Below are positions 33,843-42,763 of a stretch of DNA of 64,000 nucleotides, piece by piece. The stretch is taken from contig DASZLU010000149.1 in NCBI GenBank assembly GCA_035552195.1, positions 1-64,000 of the forward strand. Direction: 5' to 3'. Below the pieces are notes generated by a model, which had not been told where the DNA came from, searched no databases, and saw only the letters and a program-made list of their open reading frames with translations. The DNA is from CAIKMD01 sp035552195. Its GTDB lineage: Bacteria > Pseudomonadota > Alphaproteobacteria > ATCC43930 > CGMCC-115725. Numbering within the stretch: the first letter of the stretch is position 1; every line of letters starts with the position of its first letter. The translations under genes and the position numbers were made by a program.

Positions 33843-35441
33843 ATGAGAGGGGACCGCGTGCGTGGTTGGGTCCCGCGTTCGTTGGTTAGGGCAATGCAAT
33901 TAATGCCGCGCCGAATCGCATTCGACCATTTTGCTGCGTGGGGCCCGCCGCTCGCCGTCGGCATCATGGCTCTGGCGCTGCGGTTGCACGGGTTGGACGC
34001 GAAGCCGCTTTGGCTCGACGAAGTCTCGACATTGCATCGCGCCACCATTGGCTTTTCAGCCATGGTTACCGAGTCGCTCCACAGCAAGCATTATCCGACT
34101 TATTTCACGCTGATATGGCTGGTCGTGAAGCTCGGCGGCGCGTCGACCTGGCTCTTGCGGCTGCCCTCGGCAGTGTTCGGTGCCATTGAGGCGGCGCTGA
34201 TCGTCGTGATCGGCCGCGAAGCCGATAAGCCGCGCACCGGGATCGCCGCCGGGGTGCTGCTCGGTTTTTCACCCTTCGACGTACAATACGGACAGGAGGC
34301 ACGCTCCTACACGTTGGTCGCGGCGCTGATTCTGGCAGCGCTGTGGGGGTTGGTGCGCCTGGCACGGCGGGCTGCCGCGCGAGAGCCGCAAGCGGGCAGC
34401 TACCAACCAGGTTGGTGGGGCGCGTGGCTCGCTTATGGCGGCGGCACGCTGGCGGCGCTCTGCGTGCTCAACGTTGCCGTGCCCTGGCTTGTCGCTTCGA
34501 ATATCGCGGCTTTGGTGATCGCGTGGCAGGCCCCAGCGCGTCGATTCTTCTTGCGGCGCTGGGCCGTGACCCAGGCGGTGATCCTTGCGCTATGGTTGCC
34601 GGCGCTGGCCGCGGTCGCCTATCTCAGCAAGGGTGCCGCGCTCGAAGGGCCGGGCTGGGCGCTGCCGGAGAAATGGGCGGCGCTGTGGGCGATCATCGGC
34701 CCGGTGTACCTCGATCGCATCTCGGCTTTCATCACCTTCGATACGCTGCCGGCGGCGGTGCCCGGCTTGTCGGTGGTGATCGCAGCGCTGGCGGCTTATG
34801 GGGCGTGGCGGCTGCGACAGAAGTCGCATGCGCTGATCGTGATTGGCTGCGCCGCCTGCGTGTTGCCACTGCTGTTGCTGCTCGTGTCGCGCGTCACGCC
34901 GGTGCTGGTGCCGCGGTATTTTGCTTGGAGCGCGGCGCCGTTCTTTATCCTCGCCGGTGCCGGCATCGCGCGCCTGACCTCATGGCGCTACGCCGGCGCG
35001 GTGGCCGCGTTCGTGCTGGTCGCGCTGATCAATCTCGAGCCCTACTACCATGCGGAGACCAAGCCGCGCTGGGACCTCGCCGATGCGCGGCTGGCGCAGG
35101 AGACCCAGCCGGGCGATGTCGTGCTGTTCAATTCCTGGGACGCGTATTACGTCGCGACCACCCTCGGCCAGCAGAGCGGGCTTGATCCGCGGCAAGTAAC
35201 GATGACATGGGAGCCTAACGACGCGGCGCGGTTCGAGCCGGGTCACGCGCTGTGGGTCGTGTTCGGGCGCGCGGGGCAGGGCAAGATGGAGCGGCCGGCG
35301 GATTACGTCACGCTGTTGTCGCAGCTCGGCCGGCCGGCGAGCGAGGAGCAGATTGGCCGCTACATCACAATCTGGCGCTTTTCGTCGCCCGATGCGGTGG
35401 CGAATGCCGCGCCTCCCAGCCCGAGCGGGACGGGTAATTAG
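33843..35441 (+). CDS. GT39/ArnT-type polytopic membrane glycosyltransferase
   Basis: Membrane protein of up to 532 residues with about eleven hydrophobic helices. The first periplasmic loop has the family's Asp-Glu pair (PLWLDEVSTLH), followed by SKHYPTYF and QYGQEARSY, typical of dolichol/undecaprenyl-phosphate-mannose-type transferases of the PMT_2 group. The start is unsure: no clear ribosome site precedes 33843, and ATGs at 33894 and 33903 are also possible. Its stop codon overlaps by 4 bp the stop of the convergent beta-helix gene. Substrate unknown. Confidence 0.8.
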   Translation: MRGDRVRGWVPRSLVRAMQLMPRRIAFDHFAAWGPPLAVGIMALALRLHGLDAKPLWLDEVSTLHRATIGFSAMVTESLHSKHYPTYFTLIWLVVKLGGASTWLLRLPSAVFGAIEAALIVVIGREADKPRTGIAAGVLLGFSPFDVQYGQEARSYTLVAALILAALWGLVRLARRAAAREPQAGSYQPGWWGAWLAYGGGTLAALCVLNVAVPWLVASNIAALVIAWQAPARRFFLRRWAVTQAVILALWLPALAAVAYLSKGAALEGPGWALPEKWAALWAIIGPVYLDRISAFITFDTLPAAVPGLSVVIAALAAYGAWRLRQKSHALIVIGCAACVLPLLLLLVSRVTPVLVPRYFAWSAAPFFILAGAGIARLTSWRYAGAVAAFVLVALINLEPYYHAETKPRWDLADARLAQETQPGDVVLFNSWDAYYVATTLGQQSGLDPRQVTMTWEPNDAARFEPGHALWVVFGRAGQGKMERPADYVTLLSQLGRPASEEQIGRYITIWRFSSPDAVANAAPPSPSGTGN

Positions 35442-37018
35442 CGCGCGCCGCTGAGCGTAACCGAAGGACGGCAGGGCGAAGCGGCGTTGCAGATCGGCCC
35501 GTTCGCGCCATCGGGTGCGTGAATATCGGCGAAACGCGCGCCTTCAATATCGTCGAACCAGAACAGGGGGACTTCGCTTGCCGTGGCGGCTGCAGGCAGC
35601 GGCTTGGCGGCGGCGCTGGTTTTGAGGCGCAGATTCTCGATCGCCAGCGTCTCGACATGACGCGCGAAAAGAAAACGCGCCGGTAGCGGCCCGAACATTC
35701 CGGCTTCGGGATAGTCGCTGGCTTTCTCGGGCGGGGCAGCTTCGCTGGCCGCGAAACCGACGGCGAGCGGAATCCAGCCGCCACCTTCCGCTGTCGCCGG
35801 CGCACCGTGCTGCACCAGCTCGATATTGCGCAGCGTGACGTCGGCGATGCGATGGCCAGGAATGCCGGCGATCGCCAGCGGCATGCGAAAGCCGTCGCAG
35901 GTAAGATTCTCGACCGAGACCCCGGTGAAAGGCGCGACCGTCGCGCCTGCCGGCGCGCGCAGCCGGCTGCCGAGACGCATAAACAGCGGCGCGTCCTGAA
36001 TGTTGCGCATGGCAATATCGCGGATGCCGACATTCTTCAGCGCCCCGCCATCGACGGCGAGCAGCGGAATGCCAAGCGCGTTCCAGATCAGGCAATTCTC
36101 GACCGATATGCGCTCGAAGCCCCAGCAGGATTCGGTGCCGATCTTGATGCGCGCCTTCATGCCCTCGCTGGCGCTGATCGCGACGCGGCTGCCGTCGTAG
36201 AGCGTGCCGGGCCGAAAGCCGCCGGTCACGAGACAGTTTCTGATCTGCACATTCGCCGTCGGCCGGCGGTAACCGAGCGCGTTCGAGGATTTGAGCACGA
36301 TGCTGTCGTCGTGCGGCGTGTTGAAAGCGCTGTCTTCGACGACGACGTTCTCGCAGCAATCGATATCGATGCCGTCGCGGCCGACATCGACGAGAATCCG
36401 GCTGATTTTCAGATTGCCGACGCCCGTGGCGAGGATCGCGATATGCGGCGTGCCGGTGACGCTGAAGCCGCTGAGGCTGACATTGCGGCATTCCTTCAGC
36501 GCGATGATCTTGTCGGCGCCGCCGCGTGTCGCCGCGGTATAGGATATCTCGCCGCGGCTGAGGCCTTTCCCACAGATAAGGCCGGGACCGGCGATGGCGA
36601 CGTCTTTGACGCCGACGCCGCAGATCATGCTGTTATGCCAATGGCTGTGGCCGAAATCCTGATACTGATCCCAGCGGTTGGGCTGGAAGAGATCGAAATG
36701 CTCGCTCGGCGCCGCGCGCAGAATGGCGCCGCGCTCGAGATAGAGCGTGATCCCATCTTTCAGATGGATCGTGTGGCAAAGGTAATCGCCCGCCGGAATG
36801 CGGACGATGCCGCCGCCCTGGGAAGCGGCCGTCTCGATCGCGGCGTTGATCGCCTGGGTGTCGATATTGCGTCCGTTGCCGGCGGCGCCGTAGGCGCGCA
36901 CATCGATGGCATCCGGCGCAGCCGCGGGTAGCCTCTTCGCGGCCATAGTCGATGATAGCGCCGCGAGCGCGGTCGCGAGCAAAAAGTCGCGGCGAGAGCG
37001 AGTGGGATGGGACCGCAT
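35438..37018 (-). CDS. Tat-exported right-handed beta-helix protein (TIGR03808-like / pectate-lyase superfamily)
   Basis: The 526-residue protein starts with a twin-arginine signal (TRSRRDFLLATALAAL), so it should be exported folded. The mature part has the pectate-lyase-like entry IDVRAYGAAGNGRNIDTQAINAAIETA and many parallel beta-helix turns (GIDIDCCENVVVEDSAFNTPHDDSIVLK). The GVGVKDVAIAGPGLICGKG segment is typical of the TIGR03808 group of alphaproteobacterial secreted repetitive proteins. Polygalacturonase-like catalytic Asp residues may exist (DGIDIDCC, HDDS), but enzyme activity is not certain. ATG 37018 was chosen because it immediately precedes the Tat signal. Confidence 0.82.
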   Translation of the reverse strand: MRSHPTRSRRDFLLATALAALSSTMAAKRLPAAAPDAIDVRAYGAAGNGRNIDTQAINAAIETAASQGGGIVRIPAGDYLCHTIHLKDGITLYLERGAILRAAPSEHFDLFQPNRWDQYQDFGHSHWHNSMICGVGVKDVAIAGPGLICGKGLSRGEISYTAATRGGADKIIALKECRNVSLSGFSVTGTPHIAILATGVGNLKISRILVDVGRDGIDIDCCENVVVEDSAFNTPHDDSIVLKSSNALGYRRPTANVQIRNCLVTGGFRPGTLYDGSRVAISASEGMKARIKIGTESCWGFERISVENCLIWNALGIPLLAVDGGALKNVGIRDIAMRNIQDAPLFMRLGSRLRAPAGATVAPFTGVSVENLTCDGFRMPLAIAGIPGHRIADVTLRNIELVQHGAPATAEGGGWIPLAVGFAASEAAPPEKASDYPEAGMFGPLPARFLFARHVETLAIENLRLKTSAAAKPLPAAATASEVPLFWFDDIEGARFADIHAPDGANGPICNAASPCRPSVTLSGAR

Positions 37019-37295
37019 GGACAGGGCAGCAAATCCTGGCGTCTGGTTCCCGGATTTGACTGCCGGCACAGCCGCCGGCCACGCAAACCGGCGGGCAAAT
37101 AAAAACGCCGCCACGCTAGAGCAAAAGCCTTAACGAATGGGTAACCACGACTACGTAGTGGGCGGCGCAGATTGCCGCAGGCGGCGGTGTAATGTTCGGC
37201 GAATGACTCCCAATTCAGCCGGATTGCAGGCCGCAGCGGCGCAGGCTTAGACTTGGTCTTAGCCGCAAAACGCGTAAACGCGGCTCAGGGAGGGG

Positions 37296-38321
37296 ATGAT
37301 GCGTGCAAAGAAGCTTGCCGCTTGTGTCGCAGCAATCATGGCTGGAGCGCTGCTGGCGCCGGCGGCTCATGCCGATCCGGTGAAAATCCGGCTTTCCTAT
37401 ATCGTGCCGGTGTCCAACTGGGCGACAATCCTCTTCGCCAAGCCCGAAATGGCGAAGCATCTCGACAAGACCTACAGCTTCGAAGCGGTCCATTTCCAAT
37501 CGACGCCGACTTTGATCCAGGCGCTCGCGGCCGGCGAAATCGAGATCGCCAATCTCGGTTTCACCTCGCTGCCGCTCGCCATCACCAACGCGAAGATGAA
37601 CGACCTGCGCATCATCTCGGACGAGCTGCAGGACGGTGCGCCCGGCTATTACAGCAATGAATACCTCGTGCGGGACGATAGCGGCATCCAAAAGGTCGAG
37701 GGCCTCAAGGGCAAGGTGCTGGCGACCAATGGCTATGGCAGCGGCACCGATATCCCGCTGCGCATCATGCTCGCCAAGCACGGGCTCAACGACAAGAAGG
37801 ACGTGAGCATCATCGAAGCACCGATCCCGACCATGGGTGCGATGTTGAACGAGAAGAAAGTCGACCTGATTGCCTGGGTGCTGCCTTTCACCGCCGATCC
37901 GAAGGTGCATCAGAACGCGCGTGCGCTCTTCACCGCGAGCGACGCGGTCGGCGTCAATCAGCTTGGCATGTGGGTGACGAAAAGCGAATTCATCGCCAGG
38001 AACCGCGCCGCGATGACCGATTTCATGGAAGATGCGCTGCGCGCCGAACGCTGGTATTTCGATCCCGCCAACCACGCAGAGGCGGTGAAGATCGCGGTCG
38101 AGGCGACCAAGATCCCGGCGCCGGTCTGGGATAGCTGGCTCTTCAAAAAAGACGGCGCGCACGGCGACTACTACCGCAATCCCGACGGCCTCCCGGATGT
38201 CGCGGGACTCCAGAAGACGATCGACGAGCAGGTGAAGTACGGCTACCTCAAGCAAGGCGTCGATGTGAAGAAATTCACCGACTTCTCGCTCGTCGAAGCC
38301 GCGGCGAAGCGGCTGAAATAG
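37296..38321 (+). CDS. NMT1-like ABC solute-binding protein, orphan
   Basis: Periplasmic binding protein of 341 residues. A signal peptide covers about 1-26 (APAAHA-DP). The body resembles the nitrate/sulfonate/taurine binding group (IRLSYIVPVSNWATILFAKP; AAGEIEIANLGFTSLP) but is not close to the 16-22 kb array. A gggagggg site precedes ATG 37296. No permease or ATPase follows. Part of the 3' end (around 38177-38321) is repeated in degenerate form at 42581-42656, so a second copy once existed downstream. Confidence 0.85.
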   Translation: MMRAKKLAACVAAIMAGALLAPAAHADPVKIRLSYIVPVSNWATILFAKPEMAKHLDKTYSFEAVHFQSTPTLIQALAAGEIEIANLGFTSLPLAITNAKMNDLRIISDELQDGAPGYYSNEYLVRDDSGIQKVEGLKGKVLATNGYGSGTDIPLRIMLAKHGLNDKKDVSIIEAPIPTMGAMLNEKKVDLIAWVLPFTADPKVHQNARALFTASDAVGVNQLGMWVTKSEFIARNRAAMTDFMEDALRAERWYFDPANHAEAVKIAVEATKIPAPVWDSWLFKKDGAHGDYYRNPDGLPDVAGLQKTIDEQVKYGYLKQGVDVKKFTDFSLVEAAAKRLK

Positions 38322-38388
38322 CCGTCACAGCGCTGTAACCCGCACATCCCGTCGCCGCGGTAGGATGCCGTGAGGTCGGGAGGTGAAG

Positions 38389-40269
38389 ATGCGGCAGTTG
38401 TACGCGGCGTTGATGATCAGTTGGGCTCTCACGGCGCTGGGATTTCCGGCGGCAGCGACGCCGCTGCAATCCAATGACGTTATAACGACGACGCCGATCA
38501 AGCACGTCATCATTATCCTCGGCGAGAACCGTACCTTCGATCATCTCTTCGGCGTCTATCAGGCGCGGCCGGGGCAAAGTGTTTTCAACATCCTCTCCGA
38601 AGGCATCGTCAATGCCGATGGCACGCCGGGACCAAACTTCGCCAAGGCAGCGCAAGCACGCGCGAATGTCGCTGATACGTTCCAGATGGCGCCGGCGAGT
38701 AAGGAGCTTTACGCACGATTGCCGCCGGCGATGACTGACTCGGCGCCGTCGCAGCCAGCGCGCGACGATCCGCCCTTCACGTCGCTTGCGGCCGCGTTGG
38801 CGATGGATGAGGCGCTGCTACCGTCCGATCAAAAGCTGCTGCTGACCGGCGCGACGGGTTTGCCGAAGAACGCGATCGATACACGCATCGCCAACGCGAC
38901 CGCGCTGGCGAACGGGCCTTACCCGCTGACACCGGGCGCCGCTTACGACGCCTACACAGGCAATCCGACGCATCGCTTCTTTCAGATGTGGCAACAGCTC
39001 GATTGCGCGGCTGCCCGTGCCAGCGCCGCGAATCCCAGCGGCTGTCTCGGCGATCTTTTCGCCTGGGTCGAGACCTCGGTCGGGCCGGGCAGCAACGGCA
39101 AGCCGCAACCCGCCGGCTGGAACGAGCAAAGCACGGGCGAGGGCTCGGCGGCGCTCGGCTATTACAACATGGCGCGGGGCGACGCGGCTTATTTCAAGGA
39201 ACTAGCCGATCAGTATACGCTTAGCGACAATTACCACCAAGCGGTGATGGGCGGCACGGGCGCCAATCACGTCATGCTCGGCACTGGCGATATGGTCGCT
39301 TTCAGCGATGCAGCCTTCAACGCCGCCAAGCCGCCCGAGAATCAGATCGAGAATCCCAATCCGCAGCCGGGCACCAACAATTTCTATACGCAGGATGGCT
39401 ATGGCGGGGGCTCCTATGTCGCTTGTGCCGATCGCGATGCGCCGGGTGTGGCGCCGATCCTCGATTATCTCGCGGCATTGCCGTACAAGCCGAAGTCGAA
39501 TTGCGAGCCGGGGCATTACTACCTCGTCAACAACTACGCGCCGGGCTATCTCGGCAACGGCACCGTCAACACGGCCGGCAAATTCGTCATCGCACCATCG
39601 CATTTGCGGACTATCGGCGACGCGCTTTTGGCGAAGGGGGTCTCGTTCCGCTATTACGGCGAGGGCTGGAACCGCTACGTGCAGGATCCTAAGGACCGGC
39701 TCCACTGCGATATCTGCAACTTTCTGCAATACACCGCGTCGATCATGACCGATCCGGCGCTGCGCCACGCGCATATCCAGGATCTCGCCGATTTCTACAA
39801 TGATGTCGAGGCCGATGCCTTGCCCGCGGTGTCCTTCGTCAAACCGAGCTCGATCAATGATGGCCATCCCGCGAGTTCGAAGCTCAACATCCTCGAGGCC
39901 TTCTCGCGCCGGCTCATCCTGGCGGTGCAGGCGCAGCCCGACCTCTGGGCCGATACGGTGATCTTCATCACCATGGACGAAGGCGGCGGCTATTGGGATT
40001 CGGGCTATGTCCAGCCGATCGACTTCTTCGGCGACGGCACGCGCGTTCCGCTGATCGCGGTGTCGCCTTTCTCCCGCAGTGGCCGGGTCGTGCACAGCTA
40101 CACCGACCACGTCTCGCTGTTGAAATTCATAGAGAAGAACTGGTCGGTTCCACCGGTCACGGCGCGCAGCCGCGACAATCTGCCGAACCCAACAGCAAGC
40201 GCCGCCAATCCTTACGTGCCGGCCAATCCGCCGGCGATCGGCGATCTCACGGACATGTTTAGCTTCTAG
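38389..40269 (+). CDS. Secreted phosphoesterase (PF04185, phospholipase C / acid phosphatase superfamily)
   Basis: Exported protein of 626 residues with a signal peptide (about 1-24). The motif HVIIILGENRTFDHLFG holds the metal-binding Glu-Asn and the TFDH segment of AcpA and phospholipase C enzymes; later come MGGTGANHVMLG, TMDEGGGYWD and HSYTDHVSLLKFIEKNW, the other metal-ligand regions. It should hydrolyse phosphate esters or phospholipids outside the cytoplasm. I chose ATG 38389, 5 nt after a gggagg site, over the GTG at 38383 that overlaps that site. It ends overlapping the convergent DUF899 gene by 4 bp. Confidence 0.86.
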   Translation: MRQLYAALMISWALTALGFPAAATPLQSNDVITTTPIKHVIIILGENRTFDHLFGVYQARPGQSVFNILSEGIVNADGTPGPNFAKAAQARANVADTFQMAPASKELYARLPPAMTDSAPSQPARDDPPFTSLAAALAMDEALLPSDQKLLLTGATGLPKNAIDTRIANATALANGPYPLTPGAAYDAYTGNPTHRFFQMWQQLDCAAARASAANPSGCLGDLFAWVETSVGPGSNGKPQPAGWNEQSTGEGSAALGYYNMARGDAAYFKELADQYTLSDNYHQAVMGGTGANHVMLGTGDMVAFSDAAFNAAKPPENQIENPNPQPGTNNFYTQDGYGGGSYVACADRDAPGVAPILDYLAALPYKPKSNCEPGHYYLVNNYAPGYLGNGTVNTAGKFVIAPSHLRTIGDALLAKGVSFRYYGEGWNRYVQDPKDRLHCDICNFLQYTASIMTDPALRHAHIQDLADFYNDVEADALPAVSFVKPSSINDGHPASSKLNILEAFSRRLILAVQAQPDLWADTVIFITMDEGGGYWDSGYVQPIDFFGDGTRVPLIAVSPFSRSGRVVHSYTDHVSLLKFIEKNWSVPPVTARSRDNLPNPTASAANPYVPANPPAIGDLTDMFSF

Positions 40270-40838
40270 CGGTAATGAAGCTGCGGCCGGAAATTCGCGG
40301 CGCCGCCGGGTAGCAGATCGAGCAAATGCCATAGCGCGCAAAAATCGTCGCCGATGTCGCAGGGCGTTGAAGAGGTGCGGACGATCCGCCCGCTTTCCGT
40401 TCTGAACACGGAGATGCCCGGCAGCCAGGTGCCGCGCTCGGACCGGAAGCCCATATCGGCGGCGAAGCTGGAGCCCTGATGGCTGACCATCGCGAAACGC
40501 CAGCCGCGCTCAGCCGCCAGGGCCTGTTGAATCTGCGGCGGATCGGGGCTCGAGATCACGAAGGCGGCGCGCGTGATTAGGTGATTGTAGATGCCGTTAT
40601 AGCCATCGGCCCAGAGCGTGCAGTTGGGGCAGGAAGCGCCCATGTTGTGGATCATGATGAGGTCATGTCGGTCGCCGAAGAGATCGGATAGGCGCCGCGG
40701 TCCTTCGGGTGTCGCGAATTCGTAATTCTGCACGTCTTCGGGCGGGGCAGCGGCGCGGATCGCGCGCATCTCGCGGCGCAGCTCCGCGATCCGATGACGG
40801 TATTCGGTCAGCGTTGCCGCCGTGTCTCGATCAATCAT
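40266..40838 (-). CDS. DUF899 thioredoxin-like protein (short copy)
   Basis: The 190-residue cytosolic protein has the DUF899 core: an N-terminal charged helix, LSDLFGDRHDLIMIHNMG, then SCPNCTLWADGYNGI with a CxxC pair in the thioredoxin-like position. The biochemical function of the family is unknown; a thiol-related redox role is suggested by the fold. It is the last gene of a likely four-gene operon with the SnoaL-like, ArsR and longer DUF899 genes. Confidence 0.84.
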   Translation of the reverse strand: MIDRDTAATLTEYRHRIAELRREMRAIRAAAPPEDVQNYEFATPEGPRRLSDLFGDRHDLIMIHNMGASCPNCTLWADGYNGIYNHLITRAAFVISSPDPPQIQQALAAERGWRFAMVSHQGSSFAADMGFRSERGTWLPGISVFRTESGRIVRTSSTPCDIGDDFCALWHLLDLLPGGAANFRPQLHYR

Positions 40839-40853
40839 TACGTCGCTCGCCGG

Positions 40854-41558
40854 TCACCGCGGATATTCGTCGTGACGCCGGACCCAGGCTTGGGGGAAGG
40901 GCAGGCCTTCCTCGTGGCGGCCTTCGGGCGTCAGGTCGAGATAATGATAGGCCGCGTTCATCATGTCGACGCCGCGTGAGTAGCACGAGTAGGTGTGATA
41001 GACGGCGCCGTCATCGTCGCGATAGAACACGCTGATGCCGTGGCGCTCGCCGAACGGCTTTTCGAAGCGGTAATTGTAGTAGGCTTGGCCCTTCGCTTGC
41101 TCTTCGGGCGTCTCGCTCACTTGATAATCGTGGTTGAAATCGCTGCCGAAGGACGACAGCCATTTGAAGCTCCAACCCATGCGCCCGCGATAGGCTTCGA
41201 TCTTCTCGAACGGCGCGCGTGAGACCGCGACCATGGTCACATCGCGCTGCGCGAGGTGGATGGCGAAGCCGTTATAGCCATCGGCCCAGAACGAGCAATG
41301 CGGGCAGCCGGCGTTCCAGCTCGGATCGAACATGAAATGCTGGGTGATGAGCTGGCGGCGGCCGGCGAAAAGATCGGCGAGGGTTTCCTTGCCGTTTGAT
41401 CCGTCGAACATATAAGGCTTGTCGACGCGCGCCCAAGGCAGATCGCGCCGCTCCTGGCTGAGTTGGTCGCGCAGCTTCGTGAATTCCTTTTCCCTGTCAA
41501 GAAGACGCTTGCGAGCCTCGATCCATTCTTCCCGCGACACCACCGCATGCTTTGTCAT
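40854..41558 (-). CDS. DUF899 thioredoxin-like protein (long copy)
   Basis: The 234-residue protein has the complete DUF899 layout: SREEWIEARKRLLDREKEFTK at the N-terminus, YMFDGSNGKETLADLFAGR, and GCPHCSFWADGYNG with the CxxC pair, followed by a C-terminal VFYRDDDGAVYHTYSCYSRG region. ATG 41558 has a ggaggcg site. It lies 26 bp after the ArsR-type regulator gene and 15 bp before the short DUF899 gene. Close genetic links between ArsR regulators and DUF899 genes are common; the target compound is unknown. Confidence 0.88.
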   Translation of the reverse strand: MTKHAVVSREEWIEARKRLLDREKEFTKLRDQLSQERRDLPWARVDKPYMFDGSNGKETLADLFAGRRQLITQHFMFDPSWNAGCPHCSFWADGYNGFAIHLAQRDVTMVAVSRAPFEKIEAYRGRMGWSFKWLSSFGSDFNHDYQVSETPEEQAKGQAYYNYRFEKPFGERHGISVFYRDDDGAVYHTYSCYSRGVDMMNAAYHYLDLTPEGRHEEGLPFPQAWVRRHDEYPR

Positions 41559-41584
41559 AGCGACGCCTCCTGTGGGGTTTGAGA

Positions 41585-42004
41585 TCAAGGTGCGCGTGTG
41601 TCTCGTTTCTTGGGCTTGCTGGCGCGGCGCAACGGGCGTGTGCGACGCTTGTCGATATCGTCGAGCGCGAGGGCCAGCACGTCGAATTGTTGCTGCCAGT
41701 ATTTGCTATAGCGATTGATCCACAAGGCGGCGTTGAAGATCGGCCCGGCATCGAGATTACAGCGCGCGATCCGGCCGGTCCGCTCTTGCTGGATCAGTCC
41801 CGCGCGCACCATCACCTGGATATGCCGCGACACCGCCTGCAGCGAGATCTCGAACGGTGCCGCAAGCTCCGAGACAAGCTGCGGACCCGCTGCAAGCCGC
41901 TCGAGAATCGCGCGCCGGCATGGGTCGGATAGCGCGAAGAACACCCGGTCGAGAATCTCGTCGCCGGCGGCGAGGAACTGGACCGCGGCGGCGCTCAAGC
42001 TCAC
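41585..42004 (-). CDS. ArsR-family winged-helix transcriptional regulator
   Basis: DNA-binding regulator of 139 residues. The helix-turn-helix is in the ELAAPFEISLQAVSRHIQVMVRAGL region (described here as residues about 45-72), followed by the wing (IQQERTGRIARCNLD). There is no Cys-rich metal site of the arsenic or zinc type, so it senses something else or acts constitutively. Its GTG start overlaps the stop of the SnoaL-like gene. A dyad overlapping the operon's -35 box at 42504-42529 is the probable operator, giving autoregulation. Confidence 0.87.
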   Translation of the reverse strand: MSLSAAAVQFLAAGDEILDRVFFALSDPCRRAILERLAAGPQLVSELAAPFEISLQAVSRHIQVMVRAGLIQQERTGRIARCNLDAGPIFNAALWINRYSKYWQQQFDVLALALDDIDKRRTRPLRRASKPKKRDTRAP

Positions 42005-42462
42005 GGCGCGCTGCTCGGAAGCGTCGAGTAATGCTGCTCGATCAGCGACCAGCCGCTCGGCTGCTTGATCCAGGTATAGCTCTGTCGCAGGAAGAAATTG
42101 GTAACGTGACCATTGCGATCGATGAACATCGCGTCGTTGTAGCGGCTTACCACCGCGATCCGGCCATCATAGACATGAATGGCGGTCTGCCGCGGCGTCA
42201 CACGATGCGTCGGAAAGGCCTGCATCGTGCCGGCATAGTAGGCGCGCAGATCGTCCTTGCCCTCGATGCGAAACGGCACATTGGGAGGCGAGAACATGGC
42301 GTCGTCGGCATAAGGCGCCATATAGGCATCGAGGTTCCCGGCGTTGAAGTTCTGATCGAGCTGCTGCATCAGCTGCGCGACCTCTACGACCGGCTCGGCG
42401 CCGAGCGCGGGAGAGGCACCGACGAGAAGCCAGACGGCGAGCAGAAGTTTCGGACGACGCAT
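42001..42462 (-). CDS. Exported SnoaL-like / NTF2-fold protein (SgcJ/EcaC type)
   Basis: The 153-residue protein has a signal peptide (about 1-23, ASPALGA-EP), then an NTF2-like fold (LMQQLDQNFNAGNLDAYMAPYADDAMFSPP is the standard entry; RQSYTWIKQPSGWSLIEQH the end). Function unknown; such domains often bind small hydrophobic molecules. ATG 42462 follows a gggagagag site. First gene of the operon with arsR and two DUF899 genes. Confidence 0.8.
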   Translation of the reverse strand: MRRPKLLLAVWLLVGASPALGAEPVVEVAQLMQQLDQNFNAGNLDAYMAPYADDAMFSPPNVPFRIEGKDDLRAYYAGTMQAFPTHRVTPRQTAIHVYDGRIAVVSRYNDAMFIDRNGHVTNFFLRQSYTWIKQPSGWSLIEQHYSTLPSSAP

Positions 42463-42499
42463 CGGCTCTCTCCCGACGAAAACGCTGCATCTGCCGATG

Positions 42500-42528
42500 A
42501 TATTATCAACGTATAGATTGATAGTCAA
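42500..42528 (-). promoter_or_regulatory. Sigma-70-type promoter of the SnoaL-arsR-DUF899 operon
   Basis: On the minus strand the sequence reads TTGACT (42528-42523), a 17-nt spacer, then TAATAT (42505-42500), a close match to the -35/-10 consensus at ideal spacing. Transcription would start near 42493, giving a leader of about 30 nt before ATG 42462. Confidence 0.72.
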
Positions 42529-42529
42529 T
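42504..42529. promoter_or_regulatory. Candidate ArsR operator overlapping the -35 box
   Basis: A perfect dyad attga-tag-tcaat at 42517-42529 covers the -35 box, and a second overlapping dyad tatcaa-N8-ttgata spans 42504-42523 inside the spacer. ArsR-family repressors usually bind AT-rich dyads in this position. Binding by the product of 41585-42004 is inference. Confidence 0.55.
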
Positions 42530-42580
42530 CGTTGCGTTGATTATCCGCACGGCCAACACCGCCGCCGAGGATGCGATCGG

Positions 42581-42656
42581 GCAATCCCGACGGCCCTCCC
42601 GATGTGGCGGCGATGCAGAAGACGATCGACGAGCAGCCGCTGCGGCGAATCGGCTG
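42581..42656 (+). pseudogene. Remnant of the 3' end of an NMT1-like binding-protein gene
   Basis: Reading from 42582 gives GNPDGPPDVAAMQKTIDEQ, then PLRRIG and a stop. This matches RNPDGLPDVAGLQKTIDEQ at residues encoded by 38177-38231 of the gene at 37296-38321, and the following bases (ccgctgcggcgaatcggctgaaa) match that gene's last codons after an internal deletion. There is no 5' part. The rest of the gap between 42530 and 42763 holds only this remnant and a degenerate family A repeat. Confidence 0.75.
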
Positions 42657-42677
42657 AAACAACGTAAGCGTGTCTAA

Positions 42678-42747
42678 CGTCATTGCGAGCGAAGCGATCC
42701 AGTGATAGACGCAGACTGGATTTTCGGCCTTCGGCCTCGCAAAGACG
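42678..42747. repeat. Interspersed palindromic repeat, family A (degenerate copy)
   Basis: Starts with cgtcattgcgagcgaag, as in the other family A copies, but the inner dyad is degenerate and the right end is ctcgcaaagacg. It lies just after the end of the minus-strand decarboxylase-like gene. Confidence 0.65.
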
Positions 42748-42763
42748 CACGAGGAAAGCGCGT

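Noticed and set aside
38325..38345. Near-palindrome around acagcgctgt after the 37296 binding-protein gene
   Set aside because: No loop for a stable terminator and no second copy; could be chance.
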